Below are positions 1-8,702 of a stretch of DNA of 63,263 bases, piece by piece. This DNA is from Fusobacterium sp. SYSU M8D902. GTDB taxonomy: Bacteria; Fusobacteriota; Fusobacteriia; Fusobacteriales; Fusobacteriaceae. A program made the translations under genes and the position numbers. The stretch is from NCBI RefSeq assembly GCF_040199715.1, contig NZ_JBEFNA010000008.1:1-63263 (forward strand), given 5' to 3'. The number at the start of each line of letters is the position of its first letter. Position 1 is the first letter of the stretch. The notes beneath the pieces were generated by a model. It ran no database searches. It was not told where the DNA came from and worked only from the letters and a program-made list of their open reading frames with translations.

Positions 1-10
1 TTTGAACGCA

Positions 11-48
11 AAAAAAGACCTTCTTCAAAATTTTTTGAAGAAAGTCTT
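11..48 (-). terminator. Intrinsic terminator after the GntR-type gene
   Basis: An inverted repeat (GACTTTCTTC paired with GAAGAAGGTC, one wobble) read on the minus strand is followed by seven T residues at 11-17. It lies about 26 bases past the stop of the GntR-type gene at 74, so it should end that transcript. Confidence 0.75.
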
Positions 49-73
49 AAATTTCTACATCAGACCTGAGTAG

Positions 74-379
74 TTACGTATAGACAGGGTGCTCCAAACG
101 TTCTAGACCTCTGTCATATCTATTTTGTTTTTGAGTGATAAAGTTACCCTTTCCATGTATATTTCTGATTACCCCATCTTCTTGTAATAGAGCTAGAGCT
201 TGTCTCAATGTCATTCTACTAACTCCCATTATCTTAGCAAGATCTGGTTCAGTGGGTAGTCTATTATCCTCATCAAACTCTCCATCATTTATTAATTTAA
301 ATAGTTTATTGTATACAGCTACACATTTAGGAAGTTTTTTACTCCCCTTAATAGCCTCTCTTATCTCTTCTAACGTCAA
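74..379 (-). CDS. GntR-type winged-helix protein lacking an effector domain
   Basis: This 101-residue protein is a single GntR DNA-binding domain: residues 15-85 hold the winged helix, with the LPTEPDLAKIMGVSR and TLRQALALLQEDGVI blocks and the wing GKGNFI. Full GntR/HutC regulators run to about 240 residues and carry a UTRA ligand domain after the linker; here the protein stops right where that domain would begin (GLERLEHPVYT), and an intrinsic terminator follows within 30 bases. It could be a remnant created by deletion of the 3' half, or a genuine DNA-binding-only repressor. No target is evident from the sequence. It is encoded just downstream of xth on the same strand, 22 bases apart. Confidence 0.75.
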   Translation of the reverse strand: MTLEEIREAIKGSKKLPKCVAVYNKLFKLINDGEFDEDNRLPTEPDLAKIMGVSRMTLRQALALLQEDGVIRNIHGKGNFITQKQNRYDRGLERLEHPVYT

Positions 380-401
380 TTATTACACCTTCCCAATAAA
401 A

Positions 402-1157
402 TTATAAGCTAATATCAAGAACCACTGGACAATGGTCAGATCCTAATATTGTAGTATGTATATCAGCTCCATTCATATTTTCTTTTATTCTGTCAGATAC
501 TAAGAAGTAATCTATTCTCCAACCAGCATTTTTAGCTCTAGCACTGAATCTATATGACCACCACGAATATATCTCAGCTCTATCAGGATAGAAATATCTA
601 AAACTATCTACAAATCCACTATTTAGTAGAGTAGTCATCTTTTCTCTCTCCTCATCTGAGAATCCAGCATTTTTTCTATTTGTTTTTGGATTTTTAAGGT
701 CGATCTCGTTGTGTGCAACATTTAGATCTCCACAGACAATTACAGGCTTTTTCTTGTCTAATTCTAGAAGGTAGTTTTTGAAGTCATCTTCCCACTTCAT
801 TCTGTATTCAAGTCTTGCTAATTTCTCTTGAGAGTTAGGAGTATAAACTGTGATCATATAGAATTTGTCAAACTCTAAAGTTATCACTCTCCCCTCTTTG
901 TCATGCTCCTCAATCCCCAATCCATATTGAACTGAAAGAGGTTTCTCCTTTGTGAATATAGCTGTTCCAGAGTACCCCTTCTTTTCAGCATAGTTCCAAT
1001 ATTGGTGGTAACCCTCTAATTCTAAATCTATCTGTCCCTCTTGTAGTTTAGTCTCTTGTAAACAAAATATATCAGCTTTCTGCTCATTAAAATAATCTAA
1101 AAAACCTTTTCCAACACAGGCTCTTAATCCATTTACATTCCAAGATATTAATTTCAT
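402..1157 (-). CDS. xth: Exodeoxyribonuclease III (AP endonuclease)
   Basis: A 251-residue member of the exonuclease III/APE1 family, which cuts DNA at abasic sites and removes 3' blocking groups in base excision repair. Visible family motifs in order are WNVNGLRA (residue 5 on), CLQETKLQ with the metal-binding Glu, the [12 protein letters not shown] block with the catalytic Asp/Asn pair, and GSDHCPVVL near the C terminus with the catalytic His. An open frame extends 31 codons upstream, but the ATG at 1157 has AAAGGAGAG seven bases before it and begins exactly at the family N terminus ([10 protein letters not shown]), so the extension is not coding. It has its own promoter at 1198-1225. Confidence 0.95.
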   Translation of the reverse strand: MKLISWNVNGLRACVGKGFLDYFNEQKADIFCLQETKLQEGQIDLELEGYHQYWNYAEKKGYSGTAIFTKEKPLSVQYGLGIEEHDKEGRVITLEFDKFYMITVYTPNSQEKLARLEYRMKWEDDFKNYLLELDKKKPVIVCGDLNVAHNEIDLKNPKTNRKNAGFSDEEREKMTTLLNSGFVDSFRYFYPDRAEIYSWWSYRFSARAKNAGWRIDYFLVSDRIKENMNGADIHTTILGSDHCPVVLDISL

Positions 1158-1197
1158 AAGCTCTCCTTTTTTATAAATTATAGTTATATATACTATA

Positions 1198-1225
1198 ATT
1201 ATATCATATTTATAATTTAATGCAA
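1198..1225 (-). promoter_or_regulatory. Promoter for xth
   Basis: Minus strand TTGCAT, a 16-base spacer and an extended TGATATAAT. It lies about 40 bases upstream of the xth ATG. Confidence 0.6.
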
Positions 1226-1236
1226 TTATTTTAGAC

Positions 1237-1264
1237 AAAAAAAAGGACAACTAAACAGTTGTCC
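1237..1264 (-). terminator. Terminator after the RidA operon
   Basis: Perfect 8-base stem GGACAACT/AGTTGTCC with a 4-base loop; on the minus strand it is followed by eight T residues. It closes the yqeB-xdhC-ridA transcript. Confidence 0.85.
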
Positions 1265-1282
1265 TCTAAAAAAATATCAAAA

Positions 1283-1660
1283 TTACTTAACAGCTATAAC
1301 TTCGATCTCAACTTTTACATCTTTTGGAAGTCTTGCTACTTCTACACAAGCTCTTGCAGGTTTAACATCTCCAAGGTACTCGTTGTATACTTCGTTTATA
1401 GCAGCGAAATCGTTCATATCTTTAATGAATACTCCAGCTTTAACTACATCTTTCATTGAGTATCCTGCTGCTTCAACGATAGCTTTTACGTTTTCTAAAG
1501 ATTGTCTAGTTTGCTCTTTAACATCTTCTGAAACTAGAGTCATTGTTTCTGGAACAAATGGGATTTGTCCTGATACAAATAACATTCCGTTAGCTTCGAT
1601 AGCTTGTGAGTATGGTCCTAAAGCTGCTGGTGCTTTTTCTGTGTGAATTACTTTATTCAT
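1283..1660 (-). CDS. ridA: RidA family imine/enamine deaminase
   Basis: A 125-residue protein covering the whole RidA/YjgF/UK114 fold. RidA hydrolyses reactive 2-aminoacrylate and related enamines made by PLP enzymes. The signature blocks are present: GPYSQAI near residue 15, the VSGQIP strand, and the C-terminal [19 protein letters not shown] stretch with the Arg that binds the substrate carboxylate. The start at 1660 has AGGAGG before it. The start lies inside the 3' end of xdhC (8-base overlap), so it is the last gene of a yqeB-xdhC-ridA operon. Its role in that operon is not obvious. Confidence 0.95.
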   Translation of the reverse strand: MNKVIHTEKAPAALGPYSQAIEANGMLFVSGQIPFVPETMTLVSEDVKEQTRQSLENVKAIVEAAGYSMKDVVKAGVFIKDMNDFAAINEVYNEYLGDVKPARACVEVARLPKDVKVEIEVIAVK

Positions 1661-2453
1661 TTTTTCCTCCTAAAATATATTTATTGTGAAACATAGTTCT
1701 ATGAACTAGATCTCCACCATTTTTTATTTTTAAAATCTCCGCCAAGATTTCAATAGCAATCTCCTCTGGTGTTCCATTTGATAGTTTTAAACCAATAGGA
1801 GCGAATATATTATCTCTTATTTCTCCGATTTTTTCAAGCTTTTCTTTTAAAGTTGTGACTTTTCTTCTACTTCCAATGATACCTATATACTTTGCTCCTC
1901 TGTTTTTGACAAGGTTAAACACCTCTTCATCTAGTAGATGACCCCTTGTAACTATTACAATATATGTATTACCATCTATTTTTTCCTTTGTCAATAGCTC
2001 TTGAAAACTTCCTAGAGTAAGTTCTGGAATATCTTTTTTCAATTCCTCTCTATCATCTATTATTTTTAGATCAAATTCCAAATGTTGAGCTATTTTAAAG
2101 AGTTTTTGTCCTACATGTCCAGCACCACAGATCAATAGTTTTGGAAAGGGAGAAAAGATCTTAATATACCCCTTCATCATTCCACCACAGTTCATCTTCA
2201 ACTCATTTGTAGTGGTTAGATTATATTCAAAACTCTCGCTATTACCTGTTTTTAAAAGCTCTCTAGCTCTATCTATTACAACACTCTCTATCTTTCCACC
2301 ACCAATAGTTCCAACTATTTCATCTTCAAAGACACCCATAATTGTACCACTCTTTCTCGGGGTAGAGCCTGTTGCCTCTGTAATAGTAACTAGGGCAGTT
2401 CTCTTGCCTTGAGATAGGTTTTCCTCTATTTTTTTCAATATAGTTAACTCCAT
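1653..2453 (-). CDS. XdhC/CoxI family molybdenum hydroxylase maturation protein
   Basis: 266 residues with both XdhC domains. The N-terminal XdhC/CoxI domain carries GSTPRKSG (about residues 29-36), TIGGGKIE and the NCGG motif. The C-terminal Rossmann domain starts with [13 protein letters not shown] (about 107-119) and ends with the usual [14 protein letters not shown] helix. XdhC proteins bind and sulfurate molybdenum cofactor before insertion into xanthine dehydrogenase-type enzymes. It follows yqeB by 9 bases and overlaps ridA, so the three are co-transcribed. No hydroxylase structural gene is in the window, so the client enzyme must be elsewhere. Confidence 0.9.
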   Translation of the reverse strand: MELTILKKIEENLSQGKRTALVTITEATGSTPRKSGTIMGVFEDEIVGTIGGGKIESVVIDRARELLKTGNSESFEYNLTTTNELKMNCGGMMKGYIKIFSPFPKLLICGAGHVGQKLFKIAQHLEFDLKIIDDREELKKDIPELTLGSFQELLTKEKIDGNTYIVIVTRGHLLDEEVFNLVKNRGAKYIGIIGSRRKVTTLKEKLEKIGEIRDNIFAPIGLKLSNGTPEEIAIEILAEILKIKNGGDLVHRTMFHNKYILGGKNE

Positions 2454-2462
2454 ACTCTCTCC

Positions 2463-3275
2463 TTATAATCCCTTTTTTATCTTTAAATAAAGTATAGCTT
2501 CCAATACAGCACCACCAATAGCTCTAGCTTTATCAGAGATTGTAAAACAATTTTTCTGCTCCTCAAGTCTTGGATCAATATCAGCAATTTTAAATTTTTC
2601 AGATACTTTATAACCATCTCTAATCAATCCACGTAGTACACCATCAATAGTAGCTTTTATATTATTTCCATCAATAGTAGCTATAGTATCCCCTTTTTTT
2701 ACTATGTCACCAATTGAACAGATATTTTTTATAATACCAGAGCAGGGACTATATATTACCCTCTCTCTTCCTATTCCAGCTATGATACCAGGAACTCCTG
2801 TATTTTCCATAGCTTTTCCCTCAAATATCAACCTTCCCAGATCGTGTCCTCTCATACTCTCTACAACTACATCTACATCTAAACCAGCAGTGAATCCAGG
2901 TCCTAATCCAATTGTAATAGGAGCCATCTCCCTATTAGTACCACAATTTTTTTTAGCCAAGATAGCATCAACTACAACTAATGGTTTAATTTTTTTGATT
3001 ATATCTCCATTTGGATCTACTAGAATGGGGATTTCATTATTGAGCCAACATCTTTCTATCTCCTCTATAGATGAACAGAGTTTAGCAGTGACCTCTTCAA
3101 TCACCATCTTTTCTCTATATATAGCTTCACAAAAAGCCACCTCTCTTCTGATAGCTGAAGGTTTTTCTATCTCTAAAATTAGAACTTTAAACCCAGCTCT
3201 AAAAAGCTTGTGAATTGTACCAGTGGCGATATCTCCTCCACCTCTAACCACTACAATATCATTAGTAAATCCCAA
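2463..3275 (-). CDS. yqeB: YqeB-type protein of the selenium-dependent molybdenum hydroxylase system
   Basis: A 270-residue protein of the YqeB/EF2563 family, recognised from its N terminus (VVRGGGDIATGTIHKL), the CEAIY segment and the GPGFTAGLDVDVVVES block. The family was defined by co-occurrence with selenium-dependent molybdenum hydroxylases; its biochemical role is not established. The C-terminal half (KKGDTIATIDGNNIKATIDG) resembles a biotinyl/lipoyl-like barrel. It is the first gene of the yqeB-xdhC-ridA operon and diverges from moaA, with a consensus promoter at 3309-3337. This context supports a molybdenum-cofactor role. Confidence 0.88.
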   Translation of the reverse strand: MGFTNDIVVVRGGGDIATGTIHKLFRAGFKVLILEIEKPSAIRREVAFCEAIYREKMVIEEVTAKLCSSIEEIERCWLNNEIPILVDPNGDIIKKIKPLVVVDAILAKKNCGTNREMAPITIGLGPGFTAGLDVDVVVESMRGHDLGRLIFEGKAMENTGVPGIIAGIGRERVIYSPCSGIIKNICSIGDIVKKGDTIATIDGNNIKATIDGVLRGLIRDGYKVSEKFKIADIDPRLEEQKNCFTISDKARAIGGAVLEAILYLKIKKGL

Positions 3276-3308
3276 TTAGATCACCTCTATCATATATTCA
3301 TATATATT

Positions 3309-3337
3309 AGCATAATCTAGTTTACGAGATATGTCAA
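3309..3337 (-). promoter_or_regulatory. Promoter for the yqeB-xdhC-ridA operon
   Basis: Minus strand TTGACA, 17-base spacer, TATGCT, ending about 33 bases before the yqeB start. A plus-strand extended -10 (TGGTATATT near 3365-3372) for moaA lies in the same divergent gap. Confidence 0.65.
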
Positions 3338-3401
3338 CTTTTTAATAGAAATATTATGATAAATATGGTATATTAAAGGCATAGAGAGTGAGTTGAGGAA
3401 G

Positions 3402-4376
3402 ATGAGAGATAGATTGGGTAGAGATATCGAATATTTAAGAGTGTCAATTACAGATAGATGTAATTTGAGATGTAAATACTGTATGGGAGATAAAGATATA
3501 GTTTTTTTACCTAAAGATGAGATTTTGAGTGTAGAAGAGATAAAAAGAGTTGTAGAGATCTTTTCTGAATTGGGTGTAAAAAAAGTTCGTATCACAGGGG
3601 GAGAACCTCTTGTAAGAAAGAATTTTAGAGAGATAATTCAAGGGATAAATAGTATAGATACAATAGATGAGATCAGTTTGACTACTAATGGAATAAGCTT
3701 GGAAGAGGAGTTAGAATTCTTAAGATCCAAAAAGATATATAGTTTGAACATAAGCCTTGATACGTTAAAAGGGGAGCTATATAGGGAGATAACAGGGGGA
3801 GAGTTATCAAAAGTTCTAAATTCTATAAAAAAAGCATTGGAGTTAAACTTCAAAAGGATTAAACTGAATGTAGTCTTAATAAGAGGAAAAAATGATAGTG
3901 AGATTATGGATTTTGTAAGGCTTACAGAGAGATATCCCATAGATGTAAGATTTATTGAACTGATGCCAATTGGAATGGGAAAAGAGTATCGTCCTATTTC
4001 AAATGATGAAGTAAAGAAAATTATAGAGAAAGAGAGAAAATTGATCTACTTTGATGAGAGGATAGGTTCAGGACCAGCTATCTATTACAAGACAGAGTTC
4101 GGGCAAGGTTGTATTGGTTTTATTACCCCGATATCTCACGGATTTTGTGAGCAGTGTAATAGAGTGAGGGTGACAGCAGAGGGATTTTTAAAACTCTGTC
4201 TACATCTTAATAGTGGGATAAATTTAAAAGAACTTTTGAGATCAGGATATGATAATGAGTTTATAAAAACTAAGATAGTAGAGGCCATAAATAACAAGCC
4301 AGAAAAACATAGTATGAGAGAGAAAGTTGAAAATAAGAGAGCTGATAAGAGATATATGAATGAGATTGGAGGATAA
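3402..4376 (+). CDS. moaA: GTP 3',8-cyclase (molybdenum cofactor biosynthesis protein A)
   Basis: A 324-residue radical SAM enzyme that converts GTP to 3',8-cyclo-GTP, the first step of molybdopterin synthesis. The SAM cluster motif CNLRCKYC lies at residues 20-27, followed by the ITGGEPL motif and the C-terminal second cluster ligands in GFCEQCNRVRV and LKLCLH. The length is normal for MoaA. A TTG at 3393 could add three residues, but the ATG at 3402 begins with the typical MRDRLGR and was preferred. It sits head to head with the yqeB operon and 4 bases before the MOSC gene, forming a two-gene cofactor unit. Confidence 0.95.
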   Translation: MRDRLGRDIEYLRVSITDRCNLRCKYCMGDKDIVFLPKDEILSVEEIKRVVEIFSELGVKKVRITGGEPLVRKNFREIIQGINSIDTIDEISLTTNGISLEEELEFLRSKKIYSLNISLDTLKGELYREITGGELSKVLNSIKKALELNFKRIKLNVVLIRGKNDSEIMDFVRLTERYPIDVRFIELMPIGMGKEYRPISNDEVKKIIEKERKLIYFDERIGSGPAIYYKTEFGQGCIGFITPISHGFCEQCNRVRVTAEGFLKLCLHLNSGINLKELLRSGYDNEFIKTKIVEAINNKPEKHSMREKVENKRADKRYMNEIGG

Positions 4377-4380
4377 GAGA

Positions 4381-4812
4381 GTGGCAAAGATAGTAGCAGT
4401 TTGTACAAGTGAGAAGAAGGGAACTCAGAAAAAGAGTGTTAACGAGGGAGTTTTAATAGAGAATTTTGGTCTAGAGGGAGATGCTCATGCTGGGAATTGG
4501 CATAGACAGGTTAGTTTGATCTCAAAACAGAAGATAGATGAGTTTAAATCTAGAGGTGGATCTGTTGTAGATGGAGATTTTGGAGAGAATATCATTGTAG
4601 ATGGAATAGATTGTGCAAAATTGCCTGTTGGGACTAAGTTGAAAATAGGAGAAGAGATAGTTTTAGAGGTGACACAAATAGGGAAGGAGTGTCATTCACA
4701 CTGTGCAATATACCATAGTGTAGGAGATTGTATTATGCCTAGAGAGGGTATATTTACAGTGGTTTTAAAAGGTGGAAAAGTTAGAGTGGGAGATAGTATT
4801 GAGATAATTTAA
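4381..4812 (+). CDS. MOSC domain protein
   Basis: 143 residues forming a single MOSC domain (the C-terminal domain of molybdenum cofactor sulfurases). Visible blocks are FGLEGDAHAG near residue 33, GDFGENI, the LPVGTKLKIG strand and GKECHSHC with the conserved Cys. Such stand-alone proteins are thought to carry or modify Moco; their exact reaction is uncertain. The GTG at 4381 was chosen because GGAGG at 4368-4372 sits 8 bases before it; the ATG at 4360 would lie inside moaA and upstream of that site. It is translationally close to moaA and surely in its operon. Confidence 0.85.
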   Translation: MAKIVAVCTSEKKGTQKKSVNEGVLIENFGLEGDAHAGNWHRQVSLISKQKIDEFKSRGGSVVDGDFGENIIVDGIDCAKLPVGTKLKIGEEIVLEVTQIGKECHSHCAIYHSVGDCIMPREGIFTVVLKGGKVRVGDSIEII

Positions 4813-4821
4813 TATTATCTC

Positions 4822-4850
4822 TTTTCAATTTTTATAATTTATGCTATAAT
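4822..4850 (+). promoter_or_regulatory. Promoter for potABC
   Basis: TATAAT at 4845-4850 with a weak TTTTCA 17 bases upstream. About 90 bases of leader separate it from potA; I see no recognisable riboswitch in that leader. Confidence 0.45.
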
Positions 4851-4941
4851 TTTCAAAGTGATTAAAAAATAGAAATATTTTAAAAAATAAAGAACAAAAT
4901 ATTAAACGAAGAGTATGTAATTTATTCTGAATAATGGAGGT

Positions 4942-6084
4942 ATGAGATTGAAAAAAGATATAAGTATTAAGAATGTCACTAAAAGTTATGATGGAGTTCA
5001 AGTGTTGAAAAACATCAATTTAGATATAAAAGATGGAGAAATTTTTTCTATTTTGGGACCTTCGGGGTGTGGTAAAACCACCTTACTTAGAATGATTGCA
5101 GGATTTACAGAATTAGATGGTGGAGCTATATATCTAGGTGATGAGGATATTACAAAACTTCCTCCCAACAAGAGAAATGTAAATACAATATTCCAAAAAT
5201 ACGCTTTATTCCCTCATTTGACTGTATATGAGAATGTGGCTTTTCCTTTGAGATTAAAAAAGGTTGATGAAAAGACAATAGATAGTGAGGTAAAGAAGTT
5301 TGTAAAGATGGTAGGACTATCTGAACATATAAACAAAAAACCAAATCAGCTATCTGGAGGACAGCAACAGAGAGTTTCAATAGCTAGAGCTTTAATCAAT
5401 AAGCCGGGACTTTTACTTCTTGATGAGCCATTGTCAGCATTAGATGCCAAGTTAAGACAAAATCTATTGATAGAGTTAGACTTGATACATGAAGAGGTAG
5501 GAATAACATTTATATTTATAACTCACGATCAGCAAGAGGCACTTTCAATATCAGATAGAATAGCTGTTATGAACAAGGGAGAGGTTTTACAAGTTGGAAC
5601 ACCTGCTGAAGTTTATGAATCACCAGCAGACTCTTTTGTAGCAGATTTTATAGGTGAAAATAACTTCTTTGATGGAAAGGTAACTGAGATAATAGATGAT
5701 GAGTTTGCAAAGCTATACAATGAGCAATTGGGTGAACTTGTATTTGAGATGGACAAACCTGTAAAAGTAGGAGATAGAGTAAAAGTTTCAATCAGACCAG
5801 AGAAGATAAAACTTTCTAAGACTATGCCTAAAGGAATCAATGAAAAAGAGAAGATAAATGTTTTAAAGGTATATGTAAATGAGTTAATCTACTCAGGATT
5901 CCAAAGTAAGTACTTCGTATTTTTAAATAATAATAAGGATATGACTTTTAAAGTATTTAAGCAACATGCTGTTTACTTTGATGATAATGATGAGGGAGCT
6001 ATCTGGTGGGACGAAGATGCTTACATAGCTTGGGACGCAGATGATGGTTTCTTAGTAGAGGTGATATCTAGTGAAGAAAAATAG
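4942..6084 (+). CDS. potA: Spermidine/putrescine ABC transporter ATPase PotA
   Basis: 380-residue ABC ATPase energising polyamine import. Walker A GPSGCGKTT, Q-loop, signature LSGGQQQR, Walker B LLLDEPLSALD and the switch FITHD are all intact, and a TOBE-type regulatory C-terminal domain follows (about 240-380). The best Shine-Dalgarno site, GGAGG at 4936-4940, lies only one base before the ATG at 4942 but seven before a TTG at 4948, so translation may really begin two codons later. It overlaps potB. The polyamine assignment rests on the match to PotA and on two PotB/PotC-type permeases; related transporters of this group can carry other cations. Confidence 0.9.
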   Translation: MRLKKDISIKNVTKSYDGVQVLKNINLDIKDGEIFSILGPSGCGKTTLLRMIAGFTELDGGAIYLGDEDITKLPPNKRNVNTIFQKYALFPHLTVYENVAFPLRLKKVDEKTIDSEVKKFVKMVGLSEHINKKPNQLSGGQQQRVSIARALINKPGLLLLDEPLSALDAKLRQNLLIELDLIHEEVGITFIFITHDQQEALSISDRIAVMNKGEVLQVGTPAEVYESPADSFVADFIGENNFFDGKVTEIIDDEFAKLYNEQLGELVFEMDKPVKVGDRVKVSIRPEKIKLSKTMPKGINEKEKINVLKVYVNELIYSGFQSKYFVFLNNNKDMTFKVFKQHAVYFDDNDEGAIWWDEDAYIAWDADDGFLVEVISSEEK

Positions 6085-6928
6085 GATAGGTGCTTGTTAT
6101 ACACTTCCAATAACATTGTGGTTAATAGTATTTTTTGCAATACCTATGGGGATTGTATTGGGATACTCTTTCCTAAAGAGAGGAACTTATGGTGGAGTGG
6201 AGATGGAGTTATCCTTTGAAGCTTTTAAAATATTCACAGATAAGATCTTTTTGACAATACTTTTAAAAACTGTATATATTTCTATTATGGTAACAATGTT
6301 TACAGTTGTGTTATCTCTTCCAACAGCTTACTATATAGCTAGATCAAAGTATAAGAAGGAGTTACTATTTTTAGTAATAATTCCATTTTGGACAAACTTC
6401 TTAATAAGAATCTATGCTTGGATAGCTGTTTTAGGAAATAATGGATTTTTAAATAACTTCTTGTTAAAAATAGGTATATTAGATACTCCTATACAGTTTT
6501 TATACAATACAGGGGCAGTAATACTAATAACAGTCTATACAAGTTTACCTTTTGCAATCTTACCTCTTTATGCTGTAATAGAGAAGTTTGACTTTTCATT
6601 AATAGAGGCAGCAAGAGATTTAGGAGCGACAAATAGAGAGGCTTTCTTCAAGGTGTTTATACCAAATATCAAACCGGGGATTGTAACAGCAGTACTATTT
6701 ACATTTATACCTGCATTAGGATCTTATGCTGTACCAAAGTTAGTAGGTGGAACACAGGCAACAATGCTTGGAAACATAATAGCACAACATCTTACTGTTA
6801 CGAGAAACTGGCCACTTGCCTCTACAATATCAGCTGCTTTGATAATAGTTACTTCAATAGCAATTATGATATTTATGAAATTGAGCAATAAAGAGACAAA
6901 GACAGAGGTGGTGGCAGAAGATGAATAA
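6071..6928 (+). CDS. potB: Polyamine ABC transporter permease PotB
   Basis: 285-residue inner-membrane permease with about six transmembrane helices. It has the cytoplasmic EAA loop that docks on the ATPase (EAARDLGATNREAFFKVFIP, roughly residues 178-197). The PotB/PotC pair forms the translocation channel. The GTG start at 6071 lies inside potA (14-base overlap), implying translational coupling. The gene overlaps potC by 8 bases. Confidence 0.9.
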   Translation: MKKNRIGACYTLPITLWLIVFFAIPMGIVLGYSFLKRGTYGGVEMELSFEAFKIFTDKIFLTILLKTVYISIMVTMFTVVLSLPTAYYIARSKYKKELLFLVIIPFWTNFLIRIYAWIAVLGNNGFLNNFLLKIGILDTPIQFLYNTGAVILITVYTSLPFAILPLYAVIEKFDFSLIEAARDLGATNREAFFKVFIPNIKPGIVTAVLFTFIPALGSYAVPKLVGGTQATMLGNIIAQHLTVTRNWPLASTISAALIIVTSIAIMIFMKLSNKETKTEVVAEDE

Positions 6929-7694
6929 GAGAAGAACGTCATTATTCTTTTTCATACTATCAATGTTATTTTTCTATATACCGTTAATAATATTGATAAT
7001 TTACTCATTTAATGATGGAAAATCTATGGTATGGAAAGGATTTTCAATGAGATGGTACAAGGAACTTTTCATGTATTCAGACAATATATGGAAAGCTTTT
7101 AGATACAGTGTAGGAATAGCAATAGTTTCAGGGATTATTTCAACTACAATAGGAACACTTGGAGCTATAGGATTACAGTGGTATGATTTTAAGGGAAAAA
7201 AATATTTACAAACATTGACATACATACCTTTAGTTATACCAGAGATAATATTGGGAGTTTCACTTCTAATACTGTTTGCAACAATAAAGTTTGAACTAGG
7301 ATTGACTACAATATTTATAGCTCATACTACTTTCAATATACCGTTTGTATTATTTATAATATTATCAAGATTGGAAGAGTTCGATTACTCTATAGTAGAA
7401 GCAGCTTATGATCTAGGAGCTACAGAGTGGCAAGCTCTTACAAAAGTAATAGTGCCAGCAATACTTCCAGGAATAATATCTGGTTTTCTAATAGCTGTAA
7501 CACTTTCATTTGATGATTTTGTAACAACTTTCTTTGTTGCTGGACCGGGGTCGTCAACACTTCCACTGAGAATATACTCTATGATTAGATTAGGTGTTTC
7601 TCCAGTAATAAATGCACTGTCAGTTCTACTGATAGGTATATCTATAATTTTAACTCTATCTACTAAGAGCTTACAAAAATATTTAATAAAATAA
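6921..7694 (+). CDS. potC: Polyamine ABC transporter permease PotC
   Basis: 257-residue second permease subunit with six predicted helices and the EAA loop EAAYDLGATEWQALTKVIVP. It starts inside the end of potB. In most bacteria potD, the periplasmic binding protein, comes next; here the following gene is a cyclophilin with its own promoter, so the binding protein must be encoded elsewhere or be a shared one. No clear terminator was seen after the stop. Confidence 0.9.
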   Translation: MNKRRTSLFFFILSMLFFYIPLIILIIYSFNDGKSMVWKGFSMRWYKELFMYSDNIWKAFRYSVGIAIVSGIISTTIGTLGAIGLQWYDFKGKKYLQTLTYIPLVIPEIILGVSLLILFATIKFELGLTTIFIAHTTFNIPFVLFIILSRLEEFDYSIVEAAYDLGATEWQALTKVIVPAILPGIISGFLIAVTLSFDDFVTTFFVAGPGSSTLPLRIYSMIRLGVSPVINALSVLLIGISIILTLSTKSLQKYLIK

Positions 7695-7698
7695 TTTC

Positions 7699-7727
7699 TT
7701 GGAAAATAGGAAAAATTATAGTATAAT
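7699..7727 (+). promoter_or_regulatory. Promoter for the cyclophilin lipoprotein gene
   Basis: TTGGAA, 17-base spacer, TATAAT, then 32 bases to the ATG. The -10 context AATTATAGTATAAT recurs before tRNA-Arg (50227-50240). Confidence 0.6.
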
Positions 7728-7759
7728 CATACTAAAGAATAACTTTGGAGGATTGAACA

Positions 7760-8575
7760 ATGAAGAGACTATTAAAATATTTAATGACATTAGTACTTGT
7801 TTTCTCAGCTTTTTCTTGTACTAGTTTAAGAGAGCTAGCTAGAAGAGAGGAGGCTGCTAAGTACAATGATATCAGAGCAACATTTGTTACAACTCAAGGA
7901 GAAATTAGTTTCTATCTTTATCCAGAAGCTGCACCTATAACAGTAGCCAACTTTATCAATTTGGCTCAAAGAGGATTCTACAATAATACAAAGATACACC
8001 GTGCTGTAGAGAACTTTATGGTACAAGGTGGAGATCCAACAGGAACAGGGACAGGAGGACCAGGATATTTTATACCTGATGAGAATGTTGAGTGGCTAGA
8101 TTTCTTTCAACAAGGTATGTTAGCTATGGCTAATGCTGGACCAGAAACAGGGGGATCACAATTTTTTATCACTTTATATCCAGCTGAATGGCTAAATGGA
8201 AAACACACTATATTTGGTGAGTATGTAAGTGATAGTGACTTTGAAAAAATAAAAAAATTAGAAGTTGGAGATATAATAAAAGAGATCAAATTCAGTGGAG
8301 ATATAGACTTTTTCCTATCACTTCATAAAGATCAAATAGATCAATGGAACAAGGTCTTAGATACAACTTATCCAGGACTTAAAGAGTATACTGTTAAACC
8401 AATAGAGGATTATCAAGGAGAGGCTCTTGCATATAAAGAGGAGCTTACAAGAATCTATACTAGAAATGAGAAGACAGAAGAGGAGAAGGAGTGGCCAATT
8501 CCTAGATTTATAAGAGCCGTTGAGAAGAAAATTAAAGGTGAAGAGGAAGTAGCAACTGATTCATATGATTTCTAA
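7760..8575 (+). CDS. Cyclophilin-type peptidyl-prolyl isomerase, exported lipoprotein
   Basis: 271 residues. An N-terminal hydrophobic signal ends in FSAFSC, a weak lipobox, so the protein is probably lipid-anchored in the periplasm. Residues about 40-165 form a cyclophilin domain with the FHRAVENFMVQGGDPTG-like region (here IHRAVENFMVQGGDP), TGGSQFFIT and LNGKHTIFGE. The remaining 100 residues are charged and not recognised. Cyclophilins isomerise Xaa-Pro bonds and help fold exported proteins. The gene has its own promoter and is followed by a strong terminator, so it is monocistronic. Confidence 0.88.
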   Translation: MKRLLKYLMTLVLVFSAFSCTSLRELARREEAAKYNDIRATFVTTQGEISFYLYPEAAPITVANFINLAQRGFYNNTKIHRAVENFMVQGGDPTGTGTGGPGYFIPDENVEWLDFFQQGMLAMANAGPETGGSQFFITLYPAEWLNGKHTIFGEYVSDSDFEKIKKLEVGDIIKEIKFSGDIDFFLSLHKDQIDQWNKVLDTTYPGLKEYTVKPIEDYQGEALAYKEELTRIYTRNEKTEEEKEWPIPRFIRAVEKKIKGEEEVATDSYDF

Positions 8576-8590
8576 TTGAGAATAGAGAGA

Positions 8591-8621
8591 ACTGAGTAGA
8601 GCAGATTTACTCAGTTTTTTT
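8591..8621 (+). terminator. Terminator after the cyclophilin gene
   Basis: Perfect 8-base stem ACTGAGTA/TACTCAGT followed by seven T residues. Confidence 0.85.
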
Positions 8622-8702
8622 ATTACGAAAATAAAATTGTTACTTTTTTTTAGTTCTAAAAAATGGTATAATTAAAAAATATTTAGTAAAAAAGGAGTAA
8701 AA

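Noticed and set aside
1-73. A frameshift that would restore the missing GntR effector domain
   Set aside because: Only 73 bases remain before the window edge, they hold a terminator, and none of the three frames continues with ligand-domain sequence.
2704-3213. 169-codon plus-strand open frame opposite yqeB
   Set aside because: It is antisense to a clearly conserved gene, has no ribosome site, and its translation is Ser/Ile/Pro-rich without domain character, as expected for a shadow frame.
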